Assembly (NCBI GenBank): GCA_034434335.1
Contig: DAOTZS010000096.1
Coordinates: 1 to 9,511, forward strand
Length of the DNA stretch: 9,511 bases
Reading direction: 5' to 3'
DNA from: DAOTZS01 sp034434335
GTDB taxonomy: Bacteria; Chloroflexota; Anaerolineae; CG2-30-64-16
Positions 1 to 8,773 of this stretch are shown here, piece by piece. The notes beneath the pieces were generated by a model, which was not told the DNA's origin, ran no database searches, and saw only the letters and a list, made by a program, of their open reading frames with translations. Position numbers and translations under genes: made by a program. How positions within the stretch are numbered: position 1 is the first letter of the stretch; each line of letters starts with the position of its first letter.

Positions 1-2
1 CC

Positions 3-3000
3 ACTATGCCCCTGCCCGAGGCCGGCAGCGCTGCCCTTTTGGTCGCCACCAGGGGAACCGACACCGCCTTCCTGCCGGCCACCACCTGGGTTTGGGGGAA
101 CGGCTGGGAGCGGCGTCATCTCGAGGACTCTCTGCGCTGGCACGTCTTTGATGATCGTGCCCTCTACCGGCCCGGCGATGAGGTGCATGTCAAAGGGTGG
201 ATCCGCCGGCTGACCGGTGGCCCAACTGGCGATGTCGAGCCCCTTGACGGCACTGAGGCCCAGGTCCTGTACGTACTGCGCGATTCCCAGGGCAATGAGA
301 TCCAGCGCGGCAGTACAGACGTCAATGCCCTGGGCGGCTTCGACCTGGCCCTGAGCCTGCCAGACACCATGAACCTGGGCAACGCGTTCCTGGAGCTGAC
401 TTACGAAGGCCCCTATGCCGAAGGCACGACAACCTACCAGCATGTCTTCCAGGTCCAGGAGTTTCGCCGGCCCGAGTTCGAGGTCAAAACGGCTGTAGAA
501 ACGGAAGGCCCCCACTTTGTCGGTGGCAGCGCGGTGATAGCTGTTACTGCCAGCTACTATGCCGGGGGTGCTCTCCCTAATGCTGAGGTCACCTGGCAGG
601 TCACGACGGCACCGGGCCACTATGCGCCGCCCAACTGGGACGACTTCACCTTCGGCAGATGGGTGCCGTGGTGGAGGTGGTATGGGGGTGAGCCAACAAT
701 TGAGCGGGCCGAAACCTACACCGGCCTGACCGACGCGGCTGGTGTCCACCGTCTGCGCCTGGACTTCGAGGCGGTCTACCCGCCCGAGCCCACCACTGTC
801 ACGGCTCAAGCCACGGTGATGGACGTCAACCGTCAGGCCTGGACCTCAGCGACCACCCTTCTGGTGCATCCGGCCAACCTCTACGTAGGCCTGCGCACCG
901 AGCGCATGTTCGTGGAGCGCGAAGAGCCGCTGCACGTGGATGCCATCGTCACCGACCTGGATGGCGTGCCGATCCCAGGCCAGAAGATCTCCATGCAGGC
1001 CGCCCGGCTGGTCTGGAAGTATCAGGATGGCCGGTGGCAGGAGGTGGAGGCGCAGGTCCAGCCCTGCACCGTGCAGTCGGCAGAGGAGCCGGTGCGCTGC
1101 ACGTTCGAGACACCCGAAGGGGGCACTTATCGCATCACCGCCACCATCACCGACGAGCAGGGGCGCCAGAACCGCAGCGAGATCACCCGTTGGGTGAGCG
1201 GGGGCCAGCGGCCGCCGGCCCGGGAGGTGGAACAGGAAGAAGTCACCCTGATCCCCGATCGCAAGGATTACCGGCCGGGGGACGAGGCCGAGATCTTGAT
1301 CCAGGCACCCTTCTATCCCGCCGAAGGCCTGCTGACCCTGCGCCGCTCCGGGCTGGTGAGCAGCCAACGCTTCACCATGGACGGCCCCACCTACACGGTG
1401 CGGGTGCCGATCGTGGAGGCATATACGCCAAACGTCATCGTCCAGGTGGACCTGGTGGGTGCCGCGCCGCGTGGGAGCGAGTCTGGTGGCGCGCCGGCAG
1501 AGCAGCTACCTAAGCGTCCCGCCTATGCCACCGGACAACTGGACCTCTCGGTTCCGCCGCTGGCCCGCACCCTGAGCCTGGAGGTCTCCCCGCGCGACCT
1601 CAAGCTCGAGCCCGGGGGCGAGACTGAGGTGGAAGTGACCGTCCATGACGCGGCTGGCCGGCCGGTAGCCGGCGCCGAACTGGCGGTCGTGGTGGTGGAC
1701 GAGGCCGTGCTGGCCCTGACGAACTACCAGCTCGCTGATCCGATCAACACCTTCTACAGCGCCCGCTCGGCCGACGTGGCAGACTATCATCTGCGTAGCA
1801 GCATCGTGTTGGCCAGCCCTGAGGCTCTGCTGGCCAGCGGCGAGTTCGGTCAGGCTGCCCTGCGGGCGGCCATGCCCATGCCCATGGCCGCAGCTCCCGT
1901 GGCAACCGCGGCCGTCGAAAAGGCGGCTGAAATGCCCGCCATGGGCGCGGCTGCGCCCGGCGCTCCTATCCCCCTGCGCCTCGACTTCAACCCCCTGGCA
2001 ACCTTCGCGCCGGCCGTGCCGACCGATACCGACGGCCATGCCGTGGTCCATGTCAAGCTGCCCGACAACCTGACCCGTTACCGGGTGATGGTGGTGGCTG
2101 TGGACGCCAGCGGCAAGAAGTTCGGCAAGGGCGAATCCGCCATCACCGCGCGGCTGCCCCTCATGGTGCGGCCGTCGCCCCCGCGCTTCCTCAATTTTGG
2201 CGACCGCTTCGAGCTGCCGGTGGTGATTCAGAACCAGACCGACGACGCCATGCAGGTGGATGTGGCCGTGCGTGTTGCCAATGTGCGCCTGGTGGGTGGT
2301 CCGCTGCAGCCCTTGGCGGCGGGTCAGCGGGTGAGGGTGCCGGCCAATGATCGCGTCGAAGTCCGCTTCCCGGCCGAGACCGACCGTGCCGGCAAAGCCT
2401 ATTTCCAGGTGGCGGCCGTCTCGGGCCGCTGGGCCGATGCCGCCCAGTTCGAGCTGCCTGTCTGGACCCCGGCTACCACAGAAGCATTCGCGGTCTACGG
2501 CGAGGTAGATCAGGGCGCTGTCGCGCAGCCGGTCATCGCGCCCACCAACGTGTTCACCCAGTTCGGCGGGCTGGAGATCACCACCTCCTCCACCGCCCTC
2601 CAGGCCCTCACCGATGCCGTGCTCTATCTGGTATCCTACCCCTTCGAGTGCTCGGAGCAACTGGCGTCTCGTATCCTGGCGGTGGCGGCCCTGCGCGATG
2701 TCCTGACGGCCTTCAAGGCCGAAGGATTGCCCTCGCCCGAGGAGATCGAGGCGGCTGTGGCGCGCGATATCGAGCTCCTCAAGGGGATGCAGAACGACGA
2801 CGGCGGCTTCCCCACCTGGCGCAGGGGCGATGAATCGTGGCCGTACCATAGCATCCATGTGGCTCATGCCTTGCAGCGTGCTCGTCAAAAGGGGTATGAC
2901 GTGCCCGAAGAGATGTTGGCCAGGGTTCAGCAGTACCTGCGGGATATCGAAAGCCATATCCCCGACTTCTACAGTGACCAGGTGCGTCGTACGCTGATCG

Positions 3001-4136
3001 CCTACGCCCTGAACGTGCGCAAACAGATGGGGGATGCCGACCCCGCTCGGGCGCGCGCGCTTATCCAGGAGGCGGGGCTGGAGAAGCTGTCGTTCGAGGC
3101 CATCGGCTGGCTGCTGCCTGTGCTCAGTGACGATCCCGCTTCGCAGGAGCAGGTGGCCGCGATTCGGCGTTACCTGCTCAACCGCGTCACCGAGACCGCC
3201 GGCGCGGCCCACTTCGTCACCTCTTACGGGGACGACGGGTACCTGCTGCTGCACTCCGATCGCCGCGTCGATGGCATCCTGCTGGACGCGCTGATCGCCG
3301 ATCAGCCTGACAGCGACCTGATCCCCAAGCTCGTGCGCGGGCTGCTGGGATACCGCAAGGCCGGCCGCTGGGAGAACACCCAGGAGAACGTCTTCATCCT
3401 CCTGGCCCTTGACCGCTACTTCAAGACTTATGAGGCCCAGACACCCGACTTTGTGGCCCGCATCTGGCTGGGCGAGGGCTATGCCGGCGATGTTACCTTC
3501 CGGGGCCGGACGACCGAATATCGGCAGATCAATATACCGATGAGCTACATTGCCACCACACCCCAGGCGCAGGACCTGATCCTGAGCAAAGAAGGGGCCG
3601 GCCGGCTCTACTACCGCCTGGGCATGCGCTACGCGCCCACCGACCTCAGCCTGCCGGCATATGAAGCCGGCTTCACGGTGGCGCGGGCCTACGAGGCAGT
3701 GGACGACCCGGCTGACGTCTTCCGCGATGAGCAGGGTGTGTGGCATATCAAAGCCGGCGCGCGCGTGCGGGTGCGCCTGACCATGGTGGCACCGGCCCGG
3801 CGCTACCACGTGGCCCTGGTTGACCCCCTGCCGGCCGGCCTGGAGGTGCTGAACCCCGCCCTGGCTGTGACAGGCAGCATTCCACAAGATGTTCAGAGCA
3901 GGTCTGCGCCCCGCTCCTACTGGTGGTGGTGGCGCACCTGGTACGAACATCAGAACCTGCGCGATGAGCGGGTGGAGGCGTTCGCTTCGTTGCTGTGGGA
4001 GGGAGTGTATACTTACAGCTATGTCGCCCGGGCCACCACCCCTGGTCGCTTCGTGGTTCCCCCGGCCAAGGCCGAGGAGATGTACGCGCCGGAGACCTTC
4101 GGCCGCAGCGCGGTGGACCGGGTCGTGGTAGAGTAA
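3..4136 (+). CDS. Alpha-2-macroglobulin family protein (COG2373/YfhM-like), 5' end outside the window
   Basis: Bacterial alpha-2-macroglobulins are large envelope or periplasmic proteins thought to trap attacking proteases: cleavage of a bait segment exposes a thioester that binds the protease covalently. The frame is open to the window edge, so the Met codon at 6 is probably internal; signal peptide and first domains are missing. Counting from that Met: an MG2-like domain at about 45-155 with DDRALYRPGD (49-58); a second macroglobulin-type strand set from 413 (PDRKDYRPGDEA); a pre-bait domain from about 521; a Met/Ala/Pro-rich stretch at 618-660, the likely bait; the A2M core at about 664-760 (LPDNLTRYRV); the thioester motif C882-S-E-Q885 after YPFE; a helical thioester domain with DGGFPTW (932-938); and a C-terminal domain from about 1255 ending in the family signature with PGRFVVPPAKAEEMYAP. 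A WWWW run near the C terminus fits the aromatic-rich segment common in this family. It ends in TAA, followed by a hairpin. The family is clear; the target protease is unknown. Confidence 0.93.
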   Translation, partial: TMPLPEAGSAALLVATRGTDTAFLPATTWVWGNGWERRHLEDSLRWHVFDDRALYRPGDEVHVKGWIRRLTGGPTGDVEPLDGTEAQVLYVLRDSQGNEIQRGSTDVNALGGFDLALSLPDTMNLGNAFLELTYEGPYAEGTTTYQHVFQVQEFRRPEFEVKTAVETEGPHFVGGSAVIAVTASYYAGGALPNAEVTWQVTTAPGHYAPPNWDDFTFGRWVPWWRWYGGEPTIERAETYTGLTDAAGVHRLRLDFEAVYPPEPTTVTAQATVMDVNRQAWTSATTLLVHPANLYVGLRTERMFVEREEPLHVDAIVTDLDGVPIPGQKISMQAARLVWKYQDGRWQEVEAQVQPCTVQSAEEPVRCTFETPEGGTYRITATITDEQGRQNRSEITRWVSGGQRPPAREVEQEEVTLIPDRKDYRPGDEAEILIQAPFYPAEGLLTLRRSGLVSSQRFTMDGPTYTVRVPIVEAYTPNVIVQVDLVGAAPRGSESGGAPAEQLPKRPAYATGQLDLSVPPLARTLSLEVSPRDLKLEPGGETEVEVTVHDAAGRPVAGAELAVVVVDEAVLALTNYQLADPINTFYSARSADVADYHLRSSIVLASPEALLASGEFGQAALRAAMPMPMAAAPVATAAVEKAAEMPAMGAAAPGAPIPLRLDFNPLATFAPAVPTDTDGHAVVHVKLPDNLTRYRVMVVAVDASGKKFGKGESAITARLPLMVRPSPPRFLNFGDRFELPVVIQNQTDDAMQVDVAVRVANVRLVGGPLQPLAAGQRVRVPANDRVEVRFPAETDRAGKAYFQVAAVSGRWADAAQFELPVWTPATTEAFAVYGEVDQGAVAQPVIAPTNVFTQFGGLEITTSSTALQALTDAVLYLVSYPFECSEQLASRILAVAALRDVLTAFKAEGLPSPEEIEAAVARDIELLKGMQNDDGGFPTWRRGDESWPYHSIHVAHALQRARQKGYDVPEEMLARVQQYLRDIESHIPDFYSDQVRRTLIAYALNVRKQMGDADPARARALIQEAGLEKLSFEAIGWLLPVLSDDPASQEQVAAIRRYLLNRVTETAGAAHFVTSYGDDGYLLLHSDRRVDGILLDALIADQPDSDLIPKLVRGLLGYRKAGRWENTQENVFILLALDRYFKTYEAQTPDFVARIWLGEGYAGDVTFRGRTTEYRQINIPMSYIATTPQAQDLILSKEGAGRLYYRLGMRYAPTDLSLPAYEAGFTVARAYEAVDDPADVFRDEQGVWHIKAGARVRVRLTMVAPARRYHVALVDPLPAGLEVLNPALAVTGSIPQDVQSRSAPRSYWWWWRTWYEHQNLRDERVEAFASLLWEGVYTYSYVARATTPGRFVVPPAKAEEMYAPETFGRSAVDRVVVE

Positions 4137-4148
4137 CGGTTGGCGCTA

Positions 4149-4213
4149 TCTGGCGTTGCTTACCGGATGGTGTGATTCCCATCTGGTAAGCAACGCCAGG
4201 GCTGACCACTTTT
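4149..4213 (+). terminator. Long stem-loop after the macroglobulin gene, probable terminator
   Basis: The arms at 4151-4170 and 4179-4198 pair over 20 bp with one G-U pair, and the stem extends to 4149/4200. The loop is 8 nt (TGTGATTC). It starts 12 nt after the stop codon. The downstream T run is short (TTTT at 4210-4213) and about 10 nt from the stem, so this is not a textbook intrinsic terminator. It could instead be an RNA-stabilising 3' hairpin or a dispersed palindrome. Its position between the stop codon and a new promoter supports a transcript boundary. Confidence 0.6.
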
Positions 4214-4247
4214 CCCCAGCACCTCTATCCCCAGTTTGTCAGTTGAT

Positions 4248-4276
4248 TTGACACTTGTTTGACGCTGTGCTATCAT
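4248..4276 (+). promoter_or_regulatory. Sigma70-type promoter for the opp operon
   Basis: TTGACA at 4248-4253 is a perfect -35 box. TATCAT at 4271-4276 matches five of six bases of the -10 consensus. The spacer is exactly 17 bp. It sits in a locally AT-rich pocket of otherwise GC-rich DNA, after the macroglobulin hairpin and ahead of oppD. Transcription would start near 4283, giving a leader of roughly 135 nt before the ATG at 4420. I see no clear operator palindrome around it. This is a sequence match only, with no experimental support. Confidence 0.65.
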
Positions 4277-4419
4277 CAGCCCAGCCATTGCCCGGAAGTA
4301 TCCTGGATGCCCATAACAGGCCATGCTTGTCGAATGGCGAGAAAACTTTGCGGACCATCTGTGCCCCTGGACCCGATTGAGTCCCCTGTGGTCGCATTCT
4401 TAGCTCATGGAGGAAAGGG

Positions 4420-5432
<1,013 letters not shown>

Positions 5433-5436
<4 letters not shown>

Positions 5437-6422
5437 GTGCAAACGCGAGTCGGGAAAAGCTGGTTGAGGTCAAGGACCTGCGCATGTGGTTTCCCGTCCT
5501 GCGCGGGGTGCTGCAACGCCACGTGGCGGACGTGAAAGCTGTGGATGGGATCAGCTTCGACATTTACAAGGGGGAAACGCTGGGGCTGGTGGGTGAGTCG
5601 GGCTGCGGCAAGTCAACTACTGGCCGGGCCATCTTGCAACTCTACAAGCCCACCAGCGGACAGGTGCTGTTCGAGGGGCAGGACCTGGTGCATATGAAGC
5701 CGGGCGAGCTGCGTCGTATGCGCCGGCGCATGCAGATGATTTTCCAGGACCCGTATGCCTCCCTTAACCCGCGCATGACCGTAGGCAGTATCATCGGCGA
5801 ACCCCTGGAGGTGCACAACATTGGCACTAAGGCCGAGCGCCTTGAGCGGGTGCGCTATCTGCTGGAAGTGGTGGGGCTTAACCCCTATTTCATCAACCGT
5901 TATCCGCACGAATTCTCCGGGGGCCAGCGTCAACGCATTGGCGTGGCGCGGGCTTTGGCCGTCAACCCCTCTTTTATCGTATGCGATGAACCGATTTCGG
6001 CCCTGGATGTCTCCATTCAGGCCCAGATCATCAACCTGCTGGAAGACCTGCAAGAGCAGTTCGGCCTGACCTACCTGTTTATTGCCCACGACCTGTCGGT
6101 GGTGCGCCATATCTCCGACCGCATCGCCGTGATGTACCTGGGCAAGATCATGGAGCTCACCACCCGGGACGAGCTGTATCACAACCCGATGCATCCCTAT
6201 AGCCAGGCGCTCCTGTCGGCGGTGCCGATCCCTGATCCGGTGGTGGAGGAGAAGCGCCGGCGCATCATCCTGGAGGGGGATGTGCCCACACCTGTGAACC
6301 CACCCAAGGGGTGTCATTTCTGCACCCGCTGTCCGAAGGTGATGGACATCTGCAAAGAGCAGGAACCGCCCTTCAAAGAGTATAGCACTGGTCATTTCGT
6401 GGCCTGCTGGCTCTACGAGTAG
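5433..6422 (+). CDS. oppF: Peptide ABC transporter ATP-binding protein, OppF/DppF type
   Basis: This is the second cytoplasmic ATPase of the peptide importer, expected to form a heterodimer with OppD. From the ATG at 5433 it has 329 residues. Motifs: Walker A GESGCGKST (54-62), Q-loop Q105 in FQDPYASLNP, signature FSGGQRQ (161-167), Walker B FIVCDE (181-186), ALD (190-192) and His219 in AHD. The short insert after the first strand (MWFPVLRGVLQRHVADVKAVDG, about 18-39) is typical of OppF/DppF and separates it from OppD. The C-terminal extension has the same four-cysteine spacing as its partner (C294, C300, C307, C325) plus an additional C297. It starts within the oppD stop codon (ATGA). No intact promoter is evident between the two genes. 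Both ATPases look functional, with no missing catalytic residue. The substrate class is inferred from family and neighbours. Confidence 0.95.
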
Positions 6423-6504
6423 GCCAGGTGGGGCCGCAGGGAAGGCTGTAGAAGGTGGAAAGGGGGTGATGGTGGGCGAGGCTATAGTGTGTTGAGGTTT
6501 TGGC

Positions 6505-6541
6505 TTGCCGGTGGGCAAAGGTGATATCGTGCCGCCGGCAA
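6505..6541 (+). repeat. Inverted repeat between oppF and oppA
   Basis: TTGCCGGTGG (6505-6514) pairs with CCGCCGGCAA (6532-6541) over 10 bp with one G-U pair, around a 17-nt loop. The DNA after it is AT-rich (ATTTAGTA) but has no T run, so it is a poor terminator. It could be an operator or an RNA processing or stability hairpin ahead of the binding-protein gene. The remainder of 6423-6594 is G-rich and holds no gene and no convincing promoter. Confidence 0.4.
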
Positions 6542-6582
6542 ATTTAGTACTTGCTGTATGAACTCTCTCACATCCACATTTC

Positions 6583-6590
6583 AGGAGGAG
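6583..6590 (+). promoter_or_regulatory. Strong Shine-Dalgarno site of oppA
   Basis: AGGAGGAG ends four bases before ATG at 6595. It is the closest match to the anti-Shine-Dalgarno consensus in the window; oppB has only GGAAG. This fits the usual high expression of a binding protein relative to its transporter. Confidence 0.75.
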
Positions 6591-6594
6591 ACCT

Positions 6595-8418
6595 ATGTCA
6601 GCGAAGAAGTGGTCTATCATGCTTGCAGTACTGATCGTGGCCAGCCTGGTGTTGACCGCCTGCCCGCCGCCACAGCCGACGGTGGTGGAGAAGGTCGTGA
6701 CCCAGGTGGTCGAGAAGGAGGTCAAGGTCGTCGAGACGCAGGTGGTCGAGAAGGAGAGGATCGTCGAGGTGACCCCGGTGCCGCCAGCGGGCCCCAAGAA
6801 GCTGAACCTCAACATGGGCCCCGGTGACATCCCGACCATTGACCCCGCCCTATCCACCGATACCTCTTCGGTGCAGATCGTCGAGCTCACCACGGTTGGC
6901 CTGACCCGCCAGGATGAGGTGACAACCGAGATCCAGCCTGGCATGGCGACCAAGTGGGACATTTCGGAGGATGGGCTGACCTACACCTTCTACATCCGGA
7001 ACGATGTACCCTGGGTGAAGTGGGATGGCAACCAGGTGGTCAAGGTGCAGGACTGCGAAGGCAATGACCGCATGGTCACTGCCTACGACTTCGAGTATGG
7101 CATCCTGCGCACCCTGAACCCGGAGACCGCCTCGGACTATGCCTACGTGTTGGCGTTTGCCATTGCCGGCGCCGATGCTTACAACTCGGGTGAGATCACC
7201 GACACGACCCAGGTGGGTGTGAAGGCGATCGACCCGACCACGCTCCAGATCACCTTCAAGGAGCCGGCGGCCTACAATGCCAACATCGCCGGCATGTGGG
7301 TAGCCCATGCGCAGCCCAAGTGGCTCATCGAGGGGGACGACTGCACCGAGGCGCGCGGCGAGCGCTGGACCGAGACCGGGTTCTTCCAGGGCTATGGCCC
7401 TTACACCCTGAAAGAATGGATCCACGACGCCACCATCACCCTGGTGAAGAACCCCTTCTGGCCTGGCAGCGACGCGGTTCCGCAGGCCAAGATCGAGGAG
7501 ATCACCTGGACAATGCTGGATGAGGTGCCGGCCTTCGCCGAGTATGAGGCGGGCAACCTGGATTCCGTCGGCGTGCCGCTGGCCGACATCGACCGCGTCA
7601 AGGCCGACCCGGTGCTCTCTCAGGAGCTGAAGATCGCGCCGGTATTGTGCACCTACTACTACGGCTTCAACACCAAGGCGCCGGTGGTGGATGATGTGCG
7701 CGTGCGCCGGGCCCTCTCCCTGGCCATTGACCGCCAGAGCCTGATTGACAACGTGCTCAAGGGTGGCCAGGAGCCGGCCGGGTGGTTCTCGCGGCCTGGT
7801 CTGGCCGGTGCCCCAACCCGGGAGACACATCCCGATCTGGGTGTCAAGTACGATCCTGAAGCTGCCAAGGCCGAACTGCAGTCCTACCTGGACGAGAAGG
7901 GCCTCACCGCTGATCAGCTTGACCTGACCCTGATGTTCAACACCTCCTCCGGCCATCAGAAGATCGCCGAGGCCATCCAGCAGATGTGGAAGACCGTGCT
8001 GGGGGTGGACGTCAAACTGACGAACCAGGAGTGGAAGGTCTACCTGAAGACCATCAAGGACCCGGAGGCCACGCCGCAGATCTGGCGCCTGGGCTGGTGC
8101 CAGGACTACCCCGACGCGAATAACTTCATCCGCGAAGTGTTCGCCAAGGGTGGTTCGGCCAACCCGAGCGAGGGCGGTGGTGTGAACTGGGAGAATCCCA
8201 CCTTCGAGGAGTTGGTGGTCAAGGCGGCCCGGGAGCAGGATCCGGCCAAGCGCGTGGAGCTGTATGCCCAGGCTGAGCAGATCCTGGTCTACGAGGACGC
8301 GGTGATGGCGCCGATCTACTGGTACACCCGCGTGACGGTGACCAAGCCGTACGTCCAGCGCACCTTCTCGGTGCTCGGCGGCCTGGAGCACATTGAGAAG
8401 TGGGACATCACCAAGTGA
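6595..8418 (+). CDS. oppA: Peptide-binding lipoprotein of an ABC importer (SBP_bac_5, OppA/DppA family)
   Basis: This is the extracytoplasmic receptor that binds peptides and delivers them to the permease. The N terminus is a lipoprotein signal peptide: KK at 4-5, a hydrophobic core (about 8-20) and lipobox LTAC with Cys23 as the lipidation site. Residues 30-59 form a spacer of repeated VVEK/VVET units followed by TPVPP, leading to the family 5 binding domain at about 70-600. Recognisable family segments are GMATKWDISEDGLTYTFYIR, the VRVRRALSLAIDR segment (368-380) that is characteristic of the family, and GWCQDYPDANNF (500-511). The mature part has four further cysteines (C154, C250, C352, C502), so disulfides are possible. 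The 607 residues are somewhat longer than E. coli OppA or DppA, partly because of the spacer. The start is fixed by a strong ribosome binding site and the signal peptide. The neighbouring ATPases and permease support peptide uptake, but family 5 proteins also bind nickel, sugars and other ligands. Confidence 0.93.
   Translation: MSAKKWSIMLAVLIVASLVLTACPPPQPTVVEKVVTQVVEKEVKVVETQVVEKERIVEVTPVPPAGPKKLNLNMGPGDIPTIDPALSTDTSSVQIVELTTVGLTRQDEVTTEIQPGMATKWDISEDGLTYTFYIRNDVPWVKWDGNQVVKVQDCEGNDRMVTAYDFEYGILRTLNPETASDYAYVLAFAIAGADAYNSGEITDTTQVGVKAIDPTTLQITFKEPAAYNANIAGMWVAHAQPKWLIEGDDCTEARGERWTETGFFQGYGPYTLKEWIHDATITLVKNPFWPGSDAVPQAKIEEITWTMLDEVPAFAEYEAGNLDSVGVPLADIDRVKADPVLSQELKIAPVLCTYYYGFNTKAPVVDDVRVRRALSLAIDRQSLIDNVLKGGQEPAGWFSRPGLAGAPTRETHPDLGVKYDPEAAKAELQSYLDEKGLTADQLDLTLMFNTSSGHQKIAEAIQQMWKTVLGVDVKLTNQEWKVYLKTIKDPEATPQIWRLGWCQDYPDANNFIREVFAKGGSANPSEGGGVNWENPTFEELVVKAAREQDPAKRVELYAQAEQILVYEDAVMAPIYWYTRVTVTKPYVQRTFSVLGGLEHIEKWDITK
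6703..6756 (+). repeat. Short in-frame direct repeat encoding the lipoprotein spacer
   Basis: An 18-bp sequence, CAGGTGGTCGAGAAGGAG, occurs exactly at 6703-6720 and 6739-6756, a 36-bp (12-codon) period. Looser copies of GTGGTCGAGAAG lie before and between them. Together they encode the VVEK-type spacer after the lipobox. The repeat probably grew by unequal copying and could vary in length between strains. Confidence 0.75.
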
Positions 8419-8435
8419 TGTAAAGTTGGTAATGA

Positions 8436-8467
8436 GGCGGGCCTGTGCCGTAGGGCGGGCCCGCCCT
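8436..8467 (+). repeat. GC-rich palindrome just after oppA
   Basis: AGGGCGGGCCCGCCCT at 8452-8467 is a perfect 16-bp palindrome. Its second half can alternatively pair with GGCGGGCC at 8436-8443 (partner 8458-8465, 14-nt loop), giving a more plausible RNA hairpin. It begins 18 nt after the oppA stop codon. There is no T run, so it is more likely to protect the 3' end of the oppA RNA than to terminate. Confidence 0.5.
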
Positions 8468-8481
8468 GGCCTTGAATCGCT

Positions 8482-8532
8482 GGCCCTGGGCGGTCATGCC
8501 CGATTCGTGTATGACCGCTCAGGGCTTTGCTT
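8482..8532 (+). terminator. Stem-loop with short T-rich tail after oppA, possible terminator
   Basis: The arms at 8482-8497 and 8511-8526 pair over 16 bp with two G-U pairs around a 13-nt loop. The tail is TTTGCTT (8526-8532), an interrupted T run. It could end, or reduce, transcription after oppA. A competing 6-bp helix (GAATCG 8474-8479 with CGATTC 8501-8506) would prevent this stem from forming. Confidence 0.5.
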
Positions 8533-8626
8533 CAGCTTGCATGCTGTATGGCTAGCTTTGGTGGCTTAATAAATTATTCCGGGAATAGCTGAAGAGGCGT
8601 TTTGAGCCCCCTCACCCCCCTCTGTT

Positions 8627-8664
8627 CCCCTCTCCCCCCCGGCCGTAAGGCCAGGGGAGAGGGG
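8627..8664 (+). repeat. Hairpin 1 of the palindrome cluster
   Basis: CCCCTCTCCCC (8627-8637) pairs with GGGGAGAGGGG (8654-8664). A second short helix GGCC/GGCC (8641-8644 with 8649-8652) sits on top with a GTAA loop, which is a GNRA-type tetraloop in RNA. An unpaired CCC and A separate the two helices. The arms resemble those of the hairpin at 8726-8773. Confidence 0.7.
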
Positions 8665-8677
8665 GGATTGAAGGGGT

Positions 8678-8721
8678 GGGTTTGTGGTGGCGGCCGAAGG
8701 CCGCCACCACAAACCCTTTTT
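8678..8721 (+). terminator. Perfect 18-bp stem followed by T5, intrinsic terminator or attenuator
   Basis: GGGTTTGTGGTGGCGGCC (8678-8695) pairs without mismatch with 8699-8716 around a GAA loop, and TTTTT follows at once (8717-8721). This is the best intrinsic terminator in the window on either strand. It lies about 260 bp after the oppA stop codon and 200 bp before oppB, so it may limit read-through from the receptor gene into the permease genes. It could also be a dispersed palindrome that merely happens to terminate. Confidence 0.7.
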
Positions 8722-8725
8722 GCTA

Positions 8726-8773
8726 CCCTCTCCCCTCTCCCGCTCGCCTTCGGCGGCGGGAGAGGGGAGAGGG
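8726..8773 (+). repeat. Hairpin 3 of the palindrome cluster
   Basis: CCCTCTCCCCTCTCCCGC (8726-8743) pairs perfectly with 8756-8773. The inner helix CGCC/GGCG (8745-8748 with 8752-8755) continues it, with a single bulged T at 8744 and apex TTC. That makes about 22 bp. No T run follows, so it is not a terminator on the + strand. Confidence 0.7.

Noticed and set aside
6..8. ATG at 6 as the start of the macroglobulin gene
   Set aside because: The frame stays open to the window edge, no ribosome binding site is visible, and the protein would lack a signal peptide and first domains that family members have.
1506..3950. Very long open frame on the - strand inside the macroglobulin gene
   Set aside because: Its product is low-complexity and rich in His, Gly and Gln with no recognisable domain. 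GC-rich coding DNA commonly leaves such shadows, and the + strand product is clearly real.
6500..6527. Internal promoter before oppA (TTGGCT-16-TGATAT)
   Set aside because: Both boxes match the consensus poorly, so I do not list it.
5613..6962. Long - strand frame across oppF and the start of oppA
   Set aside because: It runs antisense to two well-supported genes and shows no domain, signal or ribosome binding site.
6850..8391. Long - strand frame inside oppA
   Set aside because: It is a shadow of the receptor gene in GC-rich DNA, with no family resemblance.
8527..8587. Promoter in the AT-rich pocket with TTAATAAATTATT before the hairpin cluster
   Set aside because: No -35 box at suitable spacing, and any transcript would meet the T5 terminator at 8721 before oppB. 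The short palindrome TATTCC-G-GGAATA at 8575-8587 is probably chance.
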